From: Porphyromonas gingivicanis JCM 15907 | Lineage (GTDB): Bacteria; Bacteroidota; Bacteroidia; Bacteroidales; Porphyromonadaceae | Direction of reading: 5' to 3' | DNA: 64,000 bases | NCBI RefSeq assembly: GCF_000614585.1 | Contig: NZ_BAKX01000003.1 | Location: 62,001-126,000 of the forward strand | Part shown: positions 9,757 to 18,535 of the stretch, piece after piece | Layout of the letters: each line of letters opens with the position of its first letter | How positions within the stretch are numbered: position 1 is the first letter of the stretch | Notes under the pieces: model-generated | What the model was told of the DNA's origin: nothing | The model's input: only the letters and a program-made list of their open reading frames with translations | Databases searched by the model: none | Made by a program: the position numbers and the translations under genes

Positions 9757-10500
9757 TTATTGGATATTTAGCGGTTGCTTTCGAGCATCGTAACGAGCCT
9801 CTACAACATTCCAGTCGATTATATTCCACACTTTTTGGAGGTGCTCTCCTCTTTTGTTTTCATAGTCGAGATAGTAGGCATGCTCCCAGACATCAATCCC
9901 TAATAGTGGGATTAACCCTTGAGTAACGGGGTTTCCAGCATTGGGTTCTTTGACTATTTCGAGAGCACCTGCTTTATTGCAAGCCAGCCAAGCCCAGCCT
10001 GAACCGAAGAGGGAAAGAGCTTCTCTCTCAAACTCTTTTTGAAACCTTTCGAAACTGCCATAGGTGTGTTGAATGGCTTCTGCCAATTTCCCCTTAGGTT
10101 TGCCCCCTCCATTAGGACTAAATTGGAGGAAGTAGAGGATGTGATTGAGGTTTTGCCCTGCGTTGTTGAAGATATTTCCACTGGACTCTTTGACAATGCT
10201 TACAAGGTCTTTGTGAGCATAAGGAGTTCCCTTGATGAGTTTGTTCAGATTGTTTACATAGCCTTGTAGGTGCTTGCCGTGATGAAGCTCTACAGTTCGT
10301 TGGCTAATGACAGGTTCGAGAGCGTTGGTAGCATAGGGAAGTTGTATCAGTGTGAATTTTTCATCCGTTGTTTTTGTGCTGTTCCCCTGCATAGAGATAG
10401 AAGTGCTTTCGTTGCTTTGTAGGGTAGAGGTAGATTTTTGGGCATATACAGATTGTACCAAAAGAGTGCACAATGCCATTAGCACGATTAGTTTGTTCAT
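9757..10500 (-). CDS. Fe/Mn superoxide dismutase with an export signal
   Basis: Disproportionates superoxide. The 247 residues start with a typical signal peptide (MNKLIVLMALCTLLVQSVYA, predicted cut after Ala20) and a Ser/Thr-rich linker to about residue 48. A complete Fe/Mn SOD follows. All four metal ligands are visible: His73 (ELHHGKH), His120 (NNAGQNLNH), Asp203 and His207 (GIDVWEHAYYL). The body resembles the cambialistic SOD of P. gingivalis, which as I recall has no such leader. A cytoplasmic start at Met37 would remove the signal peptide, but the leader has all the usual features. Probably periplasmic. It faces trxA across a shared terminator. Confidence 0.9.
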   Translation of the reverse strand: MNKLIVLMALCTLLVQSVYAQKSTSTLQSNESTSISMQGNSTKTTDEKFTLIQLPYATNALEPVISQRTVELHHGKHLQGYVNNLNKLIKGTPYAHKDLVSIVKESSGNIFNNAGQNLNHILYFLQFSPNGGGKPKGKLAEAIQHTYGSFERFQKEFEREALSLFGSGWAWLACNKAGALEIVKEPNAGNPVTQGLIPLLGIDVWEHAYYLDYENKRGEHLQKVWNIIDWNVVEARYDARKQPLNIQ

Positions 10501-10640
10501 TTTCTTTTAGGTATTTATTTATTACTCTTCTCTATAACAACTGCTTGCGCTAAAAGGTTTATCAGATAGGGAATATAGAAAGGTTCTCTTATTAGCGTCC
10601 GAACTTGTGAAAGAGATGTTGTCAGAAGATTATTAAAGGG

Positions 10641-10706
10641 AGGGTAAATGGTTTCAAAAGGGAATATAGCGTTTTTCGAAAATCCTATTAGGGTACTGTT
10701 TTTTCT
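10641..10706. repeat. Candidate 22-nt repeat array G (weak)
   Basis: Units begin at 10641, 10663 and 10685. The first ends with GGTTTCAAAAGGG, which is identical to a 13-nt stretch in array D (40283-40295). The later cores are poor. It lies between the SOD gene and the candidate RNA promoter, the same kind of position as the other arrays. Confidence 0.4.
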
Positions 10707-10723
10707 TTAACTGTTAATAAAAC

Positions 10724-10754
10724 TTGCACATGCCATATCATTTACTTACCTTTG
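10724..10754 (+). promoter_or_regulatory. Promoter of the candidate structured RNA
   Basis: TTG at 10724-10726, a 20-nt spacer, then TACCTTTG at 10747-10754. This is one of the best promoter matches in the window and no protein gene follows it on the plus strand, which points to a non-coding transcript. Confidence 0.65.
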
Positions 10755-10760
10755 TGGTAA

Positions 10761-10968
10761 GAAGAAGAGATCTTTCACACTTTGTGACTTAGTGACTAAA
10801 ATAAGAGCCACATTTGTCTAATTGGGAAACTCATCAATTATATTGTGTTTACCGAAATGTTGCTATGACTAATGGCGGGCTACCTTAGAGTAGATTACAA
10901 AGGTTATGGTACGTTCAAATCCTGTTAGTAGGAGTTTTCACAATTCACAATGTGGCTTTTATTTGAGT
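10761..10968 (+). ncRNA. Candidate 6S-like structured RNA
   Basis: About 200 nt downstream of a strong promoter, with no credible ORF. The ends pair: 10799-10814 with 10949-10964, a 16-bp stem containing GCCACATT/AATGTGGC and an A/U extension. Inside it, 10820-10832 pairs with 10932-10945, broken by a single bulged A. A distal hairpin CTACCTT / AAGGTTA (about 10880-10905) tops the structure, leaving a large unpaired middle. The 3' arm runs straight into TTTTATTT, as a terminator would. A long rod with closing stem and central bubble is the layout of 6S RNA; the Bacteroidales-1 or 6S-Flavo Rfam families are the closest known alternatives. The 5' end may be trimmed to about 10799. Confidence 0.5.
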
Positions 10969-11151
10969 TCTCTTCTCTTTCTTTTCCTTTATTCCTTGTA
11001 TATTTTTCCCCTGCTGTGCGCTCTCACTTGTTTTTTAGTGTAGAGTTTTCTTTTATGTACACTCTTTACCATTCTACGAACGGGCACTCATCTCGCTTCG
11101 TAGGGCTGAGCTGGCATTTTCTTACGGTAGACTTTCGTTTATGCTATCTGT
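10969..11151. other. Spacer between the candidate RNA and the fhs terminator
   Basis: No supported gene. A reading frame exists on the plus strand but its product (rich in Phe, Leu and Ser) has no recognisable family and it overlaps both the RNA and the terminator. Confidence 0.5.
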
Positions 11152-11187
11152 CAATAAAAAAGCATACCCTCGGAAGAGAGTATGCTT
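11152..11187 (-). terminator. Terminator of fhs
   Basis: On the minus strand, AGCATACTCTC and GAGGGTATGCT form an 11-bp stem with one mismatch, followed by a T run. It sits 36 nt after the fhs stop codon. Confidence 0.8.
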
Positions 11188-11222
11188 TCTATTATAGTGA
11201 AACATTTTTCTGCTTGATTTGA

Positions 11223-12893
11223 TTAGCTCAGTCCATCAATTTGTCCATTAACAATATCCATATTAACGGCTTGAGGCACTTTAGGAAGCCCAGGCATACG
11301 CATAATATCACCCATAATGATAACGAGCATTTCAGCACCACGGTTGATTACGATGTCTGCCACCTTGAGTTCAAAACCCTCCACAGCTCCGTAAGCCTTG
11401 GCATCTGAAGAGAAGGAGTATTGCGTTTTAGCAATACATATTGGGAAGTGCTCTAAGCCCAATTCTTGTATTTTCTTTATTGCCTTAGTGGCTTTGCTAC
11501 TGTAGGTTACATTGGAGGCTTTATAGATATTACGAGCTATTTGCTCTACTTTCTCTTCGAGAGATTGATTCAAATCGTATGCGAAGTGGAGTTCTTGGGA
11601 AGGTTTCTTCTCAATAGTGTCTACTATCAATTGAGCCAATTCGGTAGCCCCTTCTCCACCCACAGCAAAAGCATTGTTTACGGCAAAGCCAACAGATAGA
11701 TTGTTGGCACAGTGTTGACGTACCAATTCGATTTCCTCGTCCGTGTCGGTTGCAAATTTGTTGAAGCATACGACTACTTCTTGTCCGAACTTTCGTAGGT
11801 TTTCCACATGGCGATTCAAGTTTTTCAGTCCCTCTAAAAGCCCCTCTTTGTTAGGCTCTTTTATTTCCTTTTCATTAACTCCTCCGTGCATTTTAAGTCC
11901 TGCAAGCGTGGCAACGAGTACGGTGAGTTTAGGGGCTACTCCTGCTTTTCGGCACTTGATGTCATAGAATTTTTCAGCACCCAAGTCGGCACCAAACCCA
12001 GCCTCCGTAATTACATATTCGCCGTAAGACATTGCCATTTTGGTTGCTAATATCGAGTTACATCCGTGGGCGATATTTGCAAAAGGTCCTCCATGTATAA
12101 AGGCAGGGGTATGTTCTGTGGTTTGCACCAAGTTGGGTTTGATGGCTTCTTTGAGCAAAATCATAATGGCGCCCGCCACTCCCAAATCTTTTACGGTAAA
12201 CGGAGTGCCATCTTTTCTGTAACCCAAGAGGATATTTTCTAAACGATAGCGAAGATCTTCAAAGTCTGTTGCCAAACAAAGGATAGCCATAATCTCCGAA
12301 GCAGGTGTGATGTCGAAGCCCGTTTGGCGAGGGATACCATCTGCGGAAGTACCCAGTCCCGTAATAACGTTGCGCAAAGAGCGGTCGTTCACATCCAAAA
12401 CACGCTTCCAAAGTACTTCGGAAAGTCCCTCGCAAGTATTTCTATTTTGGTAGATATAGTTCTCCAAAAGGGCGGTAATCATATTGTGGGCGGAGGTAAT
12501 AGCGTGGAAGTCTCCTGTGAAGTGGAGGTTGATTTGCTCCATAGGAAGTACTTGTGCGTATCCCCCTCCAGCAGCTCCCCCTTTCATGCCAAAGCAAGGT
12601 CCTAAAGAGGGTTCGCGTAGGGCTACAATAGCCTTTTTGCCAATCTTATTAAGCCCTAAAGAGAGACCAATAGAAACTGTCGTTTTACCCACTCCGCTCT
12701 TTGTTGGCGTGATAGCGGTAACCAAGATGAGGTTGCTCTTTTCAATTTTCTCGGGGCGCAGAGCGTCGAGATTAACCTTGGCGATGTAGTGTCCGTAGGG
12801 TTCTGTATGTTGGGATGAAATGCCTATTGAGTCTGCAATTTGCTGAATAGGTTTCAGCTCTATCTCTCGGGCTATTTGAATATCTGGCTTCAT
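11223..12893 (-). CDS. fhs: Formate--tetrahydrofolate ligase
   Basis: ATP-dependent formation of 10-formyl-THF from formate and THF, feeding one-carbon units into purine and initiator-tRNA synthesis. The 556-residue product is full length for the family. It has the P-loop [12 protein letters not shown] (about 61-72; most homologues have TPAGEGKTT) and the downstream [19 protein letters not shown] segment. Fhs is typical of anaerobes that ferment amino acids. Single-gene unit, with its own terminator and a long upstream spacer. Confidence 0.95.
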   Translation of the reverse strand: MKPDIQIAREIELKPIQQIADSIGISSQHTEPYGHYIAKVNLDALRPEKIEKSNLILVTAITPTKSGVGKTTVSIGLSLGLNKIGKKAIVALREPSLGPCFGMKGGAAGGGYAQVLPMEQINLHFTGDFHAITSAHNMITALLENYIYQNRNTCEGLSEVLWKRVLDVNDRSLRNVITGLGTSADGIPRQTGFDITPASEIMAILCLATDFEDLRYRLENILLGYRKDGTPFTVKDLGVAGAIMILLKEAIKPNLVQTTEHTPAFIHGGPFANIAHGCNSILATKMAMSYGEYVITEAGFGADLGAEKFYDIKCRKAGVAPKLTVLVATLAGLKMHGGVNEKEIKEPNKEGLLEGLKNLNRHVENLRKFGQEVVVCFNKFATDTDEEIELVRQHCANNLSVGFAVNNAFAVGGEGATELAQLIVDTIEKKPSQELHFAYDLNQSLEEKVEQIARNIYKASNVTYSSKATKAIKKIQELGLEHFPICIAKTQYSFSSDAKAYGAVEGFELKVADIVINRGAEMLVIIMGDIMRMPGLPKVPQAVNMDIVNGQIDGLS

Positions 12894-12953
12894 AAGCGAT
12901 AATACTTTAATATTGATACTTCTTGTGACAGGCTACTGCCACTATCTCTTCCA

Positions 12954-12961
12954 CAAATATA
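12954..12961 (-). promoter_or_regulatory. Possible -7 element of fhs
   Basis: The minus strand reads TATATTTG, fitting TAnnTTTG, about 60 nt upstream of the fhs start. No clear -33 TTTG lies at the right distance. Confidence 0.4.
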
Positions 12962-13308
12962 ATCTCTATCTCTTTGAAAATATCTATGACTATATACACT
13001 TTATGAATAATGGAGATAGCAAGATGCCTTATTAGGGTTGTTGCCTATTATCGCACTCGCTTTGTTAATTGTCGACACTTAGGTTGGGTTATCTACTTGT
13101 TGAGCTTCGCTCTCTTTTGCTCTCAATACCCTTTAAGAGATAGTTACTTCATTATAGTACGTAAATCTGCTTTGTTCTAACCTTGCGTAACCCTTGTGAT
13201 TATGGCATTTCTTAATGTGAAGGAGAGTACTTTTTTTCAGAAAGAGTATTAGGTAAGGATAGGCTTGTGGTTTTTCTTCAAATCATTCTTGCTTAGTATC
13301 AAAAAGGT

Positions 13309-13396
13309 ATAATCCTTACAAGAGTTTGTACATACCCTTTGGAGTGCAACCTATAATGGTTAGCTCTGAAAGCATTATACCTTTCAATACTTATTG
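13309..13396. repeat. 22-nt periodic repeat array B (upstream of fhs)
   Basis: Cores at 13309 (ATAATCC), 13331 (CATACCC), 13353 (ATAATGG) and 13375 (TTATACC), spaced exactly 22 nt. More diverged than array A, but the period and core type agree. Confidence 0.6.
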
Positions 13397-13496
13397 TATA
13401 GCTTCTCTTTTTACCCCCTTACAATAGCTTTTTAGGAGTGAGGGAACACTCTCTACGAAACTTAGATATAGAGCTATCCCTTTTAAGGAGAGGAGA

Positions 13497-13533
13497 AGAA
13501 AAAAGGGTAGCATTTCTAATGAAACACTACCCC
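13497..13533 (-). terminator. Terminator of the greA-HIT operon
   Basis: On the minus strand, GGGTAGTGTTTC pairs with GAAATGCTACCC (two mismatches), followed by a run of six T. It lies about 30 nt after the HIT gene stop. Confidence 0.8.
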
Positions 13534-13563
13534 TGTATGGGAATGAAAGGATAAATAATAGAC

Positions 13564-13971
13564 TTATTTCAACGAGTTAAAAGCCTCAGATATAGAGGTG
13601 GCAATTGCTTGCATCTCCTCTTTTGAAAGAGCTGGGGTTAGTGTATATCCTAAGCACATATCTTTCTCCTCATTGATGGGGATAAGATGTATGTGAGCAT
13701 GAGGTACTTCTAAACCTACCACAGCTACGCCTACCCGTTGGCAAGGGATAACCTCTTTAATGGCTTTTGCTACTTTTTTTGCAAAGAGAGTAAGTCCCGA
13801 AAGGGTATTGTCTTCGAGGTCAAAAAGATAATCAACCTCCTCTTTGGGTACAACCAAGGTATGTCCTTTTGAGGTAGGGTTTATGTCCAAAAAGGCATAA
13901 AAAAGGTTGTCTTCTGCCACTTTGTAGGAGGGAATCTCCCCCTTGATAATACGACTAAATATAGAAGCCAT
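13564..13971 (-). CDS. HIT-family nucleotide-binding protein
   Basis: A 135-residue cytoplasmic protein of the histidine triad superfamily, Hint/HinT branch: nucleoside phosphoramidase or phosphate hydrolase acting on purine nucleotides. The N-terminal motif CxIFxxII appears as SIFSRIIKGEIPS, and the catalytic triad is HAHIHL at 91-96. The length is normal. It lies 29 nt downstream of greA on the same strand and shares its terminator, so the two form an operon, a pairing common in Bacteroidales. The physiological substrate cannot be told from sequence. Confidence 0.92.
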   Translation of the reverse strand: MASIFSRIIKGEIPSYKVAEDNLFYAFLDINPTSKGHTLVVPKEEVDYLFDLEDNTLSGLTLFAKKVAKAIKEVIPCQRVGVAVVGLEVPHAHIHLIPINEEKDMCLGYTLTPALSKEEMQAIATSISEAFNSLK

Positions 13972-14000
13972 AGGTTTATCTCCTTAGAATAAAGCTACTC

Positions 14001-14471
14001 TTATAGTGAAATTTCGAGAATTTCCAGTCTCAAAAGACCAATGGGGATCTGTATTTCGGCAATTTCTCCTACTCGTTTTCCCATAAGTCCGCGTGCAATA
14101 GGAGCGGTGATAGAGAGTTTTTTCTCCTTAAAGTTTGCATCTGCTTCGGGTACAATTGAGTAGGTAACTTCGGTATTGTCGTCCAAATTACGCACGCGTA
14201 CCTTAGTAAGGATTTGTACTTTGCTGGAGTCAATCATAGACTCATCGATGATACGTGCATTGGCAGCTTTGGTTTTGAGTTGAGAGATTTTTGCCTCAAG
14301 CATACCTTGAGCTTCTCGAGCAGCATCGTATTCTGCATTTTCCGAGAGGTCTCCCTTGTCGCGAGCTTCTGCTATTTGTTGAGCTATTGCAGGGCGTTCC
14401 TCTTTTTCAAGGCGACTTATCTCTGCCATTAGTTGGTCGAACCCTTCTTGGGTCATGTAACTATATTCCAT
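14001..14471 (-). CDS. greA: Transcription elongation factor GreA
   Basis: GreA enters the RNA polymerase secondary channel and stimulates cleavage of backtracked transcripts. The 156 residues comprise an N-terminal coiled-coil hairpin (about 1-75) with acidic tip residues Asp41 and Glu44 in GDLSENAEYDAA, and a C-terminal FKBP-like domain (about 80-156). First gene of the greA-HIT operon. A -7 element at 14606-14613 predicts an unusually long leader of about 128 nt that contains a strong hairpin (14543-14592), hinting at control at the RNA level. Confidence 0.95.
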   Translation of the reverse strand: MEYSYMTQEGFDQLMAEISRLEKEERPAIAQQIAEARDKGDLSENAEYDAAREAQGMLEAKISQLKTKAANARIIDESMIDSSKVQILTKVRVRNLDDNTEVTYSIVPEADANFKEKKLSITAPIARGLMGKRVGEIAEIQIPIGLLRLEILEISL

Positions 14472-14542
14472 ATAATTGTGTTTTTTCTTTTTTCAAAAAC
14501 AGGAGTGCAAGAGGCTTTTGCTTATCCATCCTTTGCACAAAA

Positions 14543-14592
14543 AGAACAGTCTACCCCCTTTTTACATACTATCAAACGGAGGGTACTGTTCT
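14543..14592 (-). promoter_or_regulatory. Hairpin in the predicted greA leader
   Basis: AGAACAGT (14543-14550) and ACTGTTCT (14585-14592) pair perfectly. A weaker inner match (ACCCC with AGGGT) extends the stem. It lies within the predicted greA 5' leader and has no T run after it on the minus strand, so it is not a simple terminator. Confidence 0.45.
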
Positions 14593-14605
14593 CTCTTTTC
14601 CGCCG

Positions 14606-14613
14606 CAAAGGTA
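14606..14613 (-). promoter_or_regulatory. Probable -7 element of greA
   Basis: The minus strand reads TACCTTTG, the commonest form of the Bacteroidetes -7 box here. The -33 position is not well matched. Confidence 0.5.
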
Positions 14614-14858
14614 GTCAAAATGTAGCAATCTGTATTACTTTTAGTGTTTAACGGTGTGTATATTCTTTACATTTCTTGTCTCTTCCTGTCCGTTATTTGT
14701 ATTATGTGCGCTTTTTTCTATTAAAAATAGGGTTCTTTATCCTATTGAGGTCGGTTTACTGCGGGAATATCGATTTTATTTACTTATTTTGTAGTCAAGA
14801 AGCGAGATAGCTGTCGAATTATTCGATGACGGCAGGGCTTATTTCCTTTTGAGAAGAT

Positions 14859-16679
14859 ATGGAACAGACGAACAAAACATCTAACGAAGAAGTTCTTGCT
14901 ACTAAGAACGAACTAACTGAGGGTGCTATGGAGCAAACCCCAGCATTTAAGAGCTATACTCCCGAGGAGATAGAGGCTATGACTTGCCCTGAGATTGTTG
15001 ATGCCATTGTGCTGATGTCTCAGCAGGATGTATTACCTCCCCGTCGAGAGGTCGATGCTTTGAAACGTGCTTTTGAGAAGAAAAAAGCTGAATATGCAGA
15101 TGCCACCGATGAAGCTAATGTAGCCCTCCTTGAGCAGGCAGAGATACAAGAGAGTCGTCTCAAAGATCTTTTGCAAACTTATAAGGAGCGTTACAAGCAA
15201 CAATTGGAGGAGGTGCAAAAGGAGCAGGAGAACAACTTTGAGAAAAAGATGGCTCTCATAGCTACGCTTCGTGAGATTGTAGAGAGCAATGCAGACTTTC
15301 AAACCATTCGTACTCGTTACCATGAATTGATGGAGTCTTGGCGTAGTATTGGTCAAGTACCCGAGAGTAAGTACTCCAATATGCAACAGGAATTTACTCT
15401 TTGGACGGAGCGTTTCTATGATCTGAAGCAAATCAATGATGAGTTCCGTTCATATGATTTTAAGAAAAATCTGCAAGCCAAAAAAGATCTCATAGAGCGT
15501 GCCAAGGAGCTTTGTAATTGTACCGATGTGGTAGAGGCTTCGAAGGAATTGCAGGAGTTACACCGTTTGTGGAAAGAGACAGGACCCGTTGAAAAGGAGC
15601 TTCGAGAGGAGATTTGGCAGGAGTTTAACGAGTTTTCTCGCACTATTCATAAGAAGCGTCAAGAGTTTTTCGATAATCGCTTAGCACAAGAAGAGGCTAA
15701 TTTAGAGGCTAAAAAGGCTCTTTGTGAGCGTGTAGAATCTTTAGATATCGAAAAGCTGAAGACTATGCGAGCTTGGCAAGAAGCAACAGAAAAAGTCCTT
15801 GCTGTCCAAGCCGAGTGGAAAACAATTGGTATAGCTCCTAAGAGCGATAACGCTTCTATTTACGCTCGTTTCCGTGCTGCTTGTGATTTCTTCTTCGAAA
15901 CGAAGGCTTCTTTTTTCAAGCAAACAAGAGAGGAATACAGCGAAAATATCGAGGCTAAGAAGCAGATTGTCGCTGAAGCCGAAGCCTTGGCAACCAGTCA
16001 AGAGTGGAATAAAACAGCTGATAGACTTAAAGCCCTGCAAGCCGAATGGAAGAAGATAGGACCTACACCTAAGAAGGTAGGCGACGAGCTTTGGGCTAAG
16101 CTACGCACAGCATGCGATACTTTCTTTGAAGCAAAGAAGAACCAAACTTCGAGTCGTTCCGAAGAGCAACATAAAAACTTGGAACTCAAACGTGAGATAA
16201 TTGCAAAGATTGAGAAACTTACTGAAGAAGGTGAGGAGGGAAATCCACAAGAACAACGTGAACGTCTCAATGCTTTAACTGCCGAGTTTAACGAAGCTGG
16301 ACATGTCCCCTTTAAGGAAAAAGAAAAGATTTACAAGGCTTTCCATAAGGCCGTGGATAAGGTCTACGAAAAGTTGCAAATATCTCGTAACCAACAACAC
16401 ATAGAGCACTTTAGCGAAAGTATAGAGTCGCTTGTACAGAGCGGTGATGTGCGCAAGCTAAAGGAGCAGTTGGAACACCTCTATCGTATAAGAGAAAGAA
16501 TAGAAAAGGAGATGCAAACTACCTCTTCGAGTATAGAGCTTTTCTCCAGTACGTCTAAGTGGGGCGATAGTATGATTAAGGAGATTGAACATAAGAAGCA
16601 ACGCTTAGATAGGGATTTTGCAGTTATAAAAGAGAAGATAGCCCTGCTGAGAGAAAAAATTAAGGAGGCACAAAACTAA
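14859..16679 (+). CDS. DUF349-containing coiled-coil protein
   Basis: A 606-residue, highly charged, almost wholly helical protein with no signal peptide. It carries several tandem DUF349 units, each with a conserved W-K-x-I/T-G-P/x pattern: WRSIGQVPESKY near 165, LWKETGPVEKEL near 235, WKTIGIAPKSDN near 325, WKKIGPTPKKVG near 400, and a more diverged one near 475. DUF349 proteins are widespread in Bacteroidetes and their function is not established. It stands alone, divergent from greA, and has its own terminator. The start at 14859 is the first ATG. Confidence 0.85.
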   Translation: MEQTNKTSNEEVLATKNELTEGAMEQTPAFKSYTPEEIEAMTCPEIVDAIVLMSQQDVLPPRREVDALKRAFEKKKAEYADATDEANVALLEQAEIQESRLKDLLQTYKERYKQQLEEVQKEQENNFEKKMALIATLREIVESNADFQTIRTRYHELMESWRSIGQVPESKYSNMQQEFTLWTERFYDLKQINDEFRSYDFKKNLQAKKDLIERAKELCNCTDVVEASKELQELHRLWKETGPVEKELREEIWQEFNEFSRTIHKKRQEFFDNRLAQEEANLEAKKALCERVESLDIEKLKTMRAWQEATEKVLAVQAEWKTIGIAPKSDNASIYARFRAACDFFFETKASFFKQTREEYSENIEAKKQIVAEAEALATSQEWNKTADRLKALQAEWKKIGPTPKKVGDELWAKLRTACDTFFEAKKNQTSSRSEEQHKNLELKREIIAKIEKLTEEGEEGNPQEQRERLNALTAEFNEAGHVPFKEKEKIYKAFHKAVDKVYEKLQISRNQQHIEHFSESIESLVQSGDVRKLKEQLEHLYRIRERIEKEMQTTSSSIELFSSTSKWGDSMIKEIEHKKQRLDRDFAVIKEKIALLREKIKEAQN

Positions 16680-16788
16680 GGAGAGTTCCCTTACTCGGAT
16701 ATTTAAAGGAAAGTCTATCGAGACCATCGATAGAGTAGCCTTTTGAAAAGAAATAGAGGGGATAGTCTCTTCCTAAATATTTGAAAAG

Positions 16789-16829
16789 ATCTTTGGAAGT
16801 GGAGTTACAATCATTTCCAAAGATTTTTT
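16789..16829 (+). terminator. Terminator of the DUF349 gene
   Basis: ATCTTTGGAA (16789-16798) pairs perfectly with TTCCAAAGAT (16815-16824), followed by a T run. It lies 110 nt after the stop codon. Confidence 0.8.
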
Positions 16830-16909
16830 CTTTGTCGAACTTATATGAATAACATGGTTAGAAAGCTACTATGCCGTTTTTCTTGGGGTCTATTTTATAG
16901 CATTAAGGT

Positions 16910-17928
16910 ATGAAACAAGAGAGTGTAAAAGAGGTAAAACCCCGTCTTTTATTGACAGGGGCAACAGGCTTTATTGGGAACTATTTGCTTAGAGAGGCAC
17001 TCCGACAGGGATATGAGGTGTGGTGTGCCGTTCGTAAAGAAACCAATCGTTCTGCCTATAAAGATTACCCTATCCATCTATTAGAGTTTGATTTCTCATC
17101 TGTAGAGTCAATGAAGCGTACTTTGGCAGTTGTACCCAGAGAAGTGGATACACCTCCTTTTCATTACGTAATACATAATGCAGGGGTAACCAAGGCTACA
17201 AACATCGAGCTGTTTAGGATAGCTAATGCCGAGCAAACCCGTAACTTTTTAGAGGCTCTTAGTGCCTTCCCTCATCCGCTTAGGTTTCTCTTAATGAGTA
17301 GTATGGGTAGCTATGGGCTGAACCAGACCTCTCTCCCTATGAGTGCTTCTATGCCTCAAAAGCCTCATACAGAGTATGGAAAAAGTAAACTTTTGGCGGA
17401 GCAATATACGCTTTCGAGTGGCATATCGGCAACTATTGTTCAGCTACAGGCGTGTATGGATATGGGGATAAAGACTATTGGATTACAGTCAATACAATGC
17501 GTAAGGGATGGAGTTTCTTGGCTGGCTGTACGCCTCAAAAACTTTCTTACGTTTATGTGAAAGATTTGGTTGATGCAGTTTTCTTTCTCATTACCCATCC
17601 CAAGTCTGTGGGAGGGCGTTATATTGTGTCGGATGGTAAAGGGTATTCAGATGATGAGTTTACCAAAATTTGTTGTCATCTACTGAAGAGAAAGATTCAT
17701 ATCCTTCGAGTTCCTCTTCCTCTCATTTATGTAGCCTGCCTTATAGGAGAGTTATATGGCAAAATAACATCTCAGCCTATAGCCCTAAATAGAGATAAGT
17801 ATCCGATTATAAAACAGCGTAATTGGCTGTGTGATATAACCCCATTAAAGGCTTTAGGCTTTTCGCCCAAATACGATTTACAAGCAGGTTTGGAAGATAC
17901 TTTCCGAGAAGCGGGATGGTTGGATTAG
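16910..17928 (+). CDS. NAD-dependent epimerase/dehydratase family protein, interrupted by a -1 frameshift
   Basis: Extended short-chain dehydrogenase. The 5' part has the Rossmann motif TGATGFIG (residues 16-23) and catalytic Tyr-Lys in EYGKSK (near 157). The 3' part begins GVYGYGDKDYW and runs to the normal C terminus. The frame changes at about 17441-17443: one missing base in GTT-CA-GCT restores a continuous protein of about 340 residues (TIV-x-ATGVYGYGDKDY). Both halves are well conserved, so a sequencing error or very recent mutation is likelier than an old pseudogene. The substrate is unknown; a nucleotide sugar or steroid-like alcohol fits the fold. It is followed by a bidirectional terminator. 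Confidence 0.85.
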
Positions 17929-17948
17929 AGCTTTTTGATGTTGCAAAT

Positions 17949-17982
17949 AAAAAAGGAGACTACTCAAAGGTCTCCTTTTTTT
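17949..17982. terminator. Bidirectional terminator between convergent genes
   Basis: GGAGAC (17955-17960) pairs with GTCTCC (17970-17975), flanked by an A run on the left and a T run on the right. It serves the epimerase on the plus strand and the DUF695-like gene on the minus strand. Confidence 0.85.
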
Positions 17983-18031
17983 GTTCCCTGGGAAAGTAGT
18001 TGTGAAAGTCTTTAGTCAGATTCTTAAATCA

Positions 18032-18504
18032 TTATAGCTCCTCATCATCCTCGTCCACTTCTGCCTCTTCGTCTTTGTCGGAGGGGGCGAGTGAGAGCAT
18101 ATCGAGATACTCGCTCCATTCGGGGTCTATTTCATTGTCAAACTCTAAAGGGAGCAGAGGTAAATCCTCCAAGGCTTCGTTCAAACGCTCGAAGAAGACT
18201 TTGTCGGTTCGTGCATAGAAAACCCAATACTTGATGCCACCTCCAAGGTGATTGCCAGTGAGGATGGCAAGTTTGTCTTTTTCCATCTTAGGGCGTAGGA
18301 GCTCTTCGATTTGTCCGATGAGTCGTTCTGCTTCACGGTTAGGCATTCCTTTCCCGTCCGAGGAGTAGGTAGTCGTATTTCTATGCGGTGTTTGAATTTA
18401 CCCGATTGAACAAATTGTTCGATGTCAATTCGCCCATTGATGATTACCATAGCATCATTGGCATCACTACCTATCGTGGTAAACCATTTATCTGTAAGTA
18501 CCAT
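18032..18504 (-). CDS. DUF695-like protein, interrupted by a -1 frameshift
   Basis: The N-terminal part (LTDKWFTTIGSDANDAMVIING, then KFKHRIEIRLPTP) and the C-terminal part (GMPNREAERLIGQIEELLRP, YWVFYARTDKVFFERLNEAL, PLLPLEFDNEIDPEWSEY) match one DUF695-type protein of about 157 residues. They lie in different frames. One base is missing near 18362-18363 (CCT-ACT-CC-TCG on the coding strand). The tail is a run of Asp and Glu. DUF695 proteins are small and cytoplasmic with unknown function. The BASS transporter gene ends 31 nt upstream on the same strand, so they may be co-transcribed. Confidence 0.7.
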
Positions 18505-18535
18505 ATATTTTCGTTTTACTCTTTTGTTGTTAGTC

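Larger units (their letters stand above)
12894..13496. other. Long spacer between fhs and the greA-HIT operon
   Basis: About 600 nt without a gene. It contains a possible fhs -7 element and repeat array B. Nothing else is recognisable. Confidence 0.6.

Noticed and set aside
9633-9926. A 97-codon plus-strand reading frame after trxA
   Set aside because: It runs through the bidirectional terminator and antisense to the SOD gene.
10950-11222. A 90-codon plus-strand reading frame
   Set aside because: It overlaps the candidate RNA and the fhs terminator, is rich in Phe and Ser, and matches no family.
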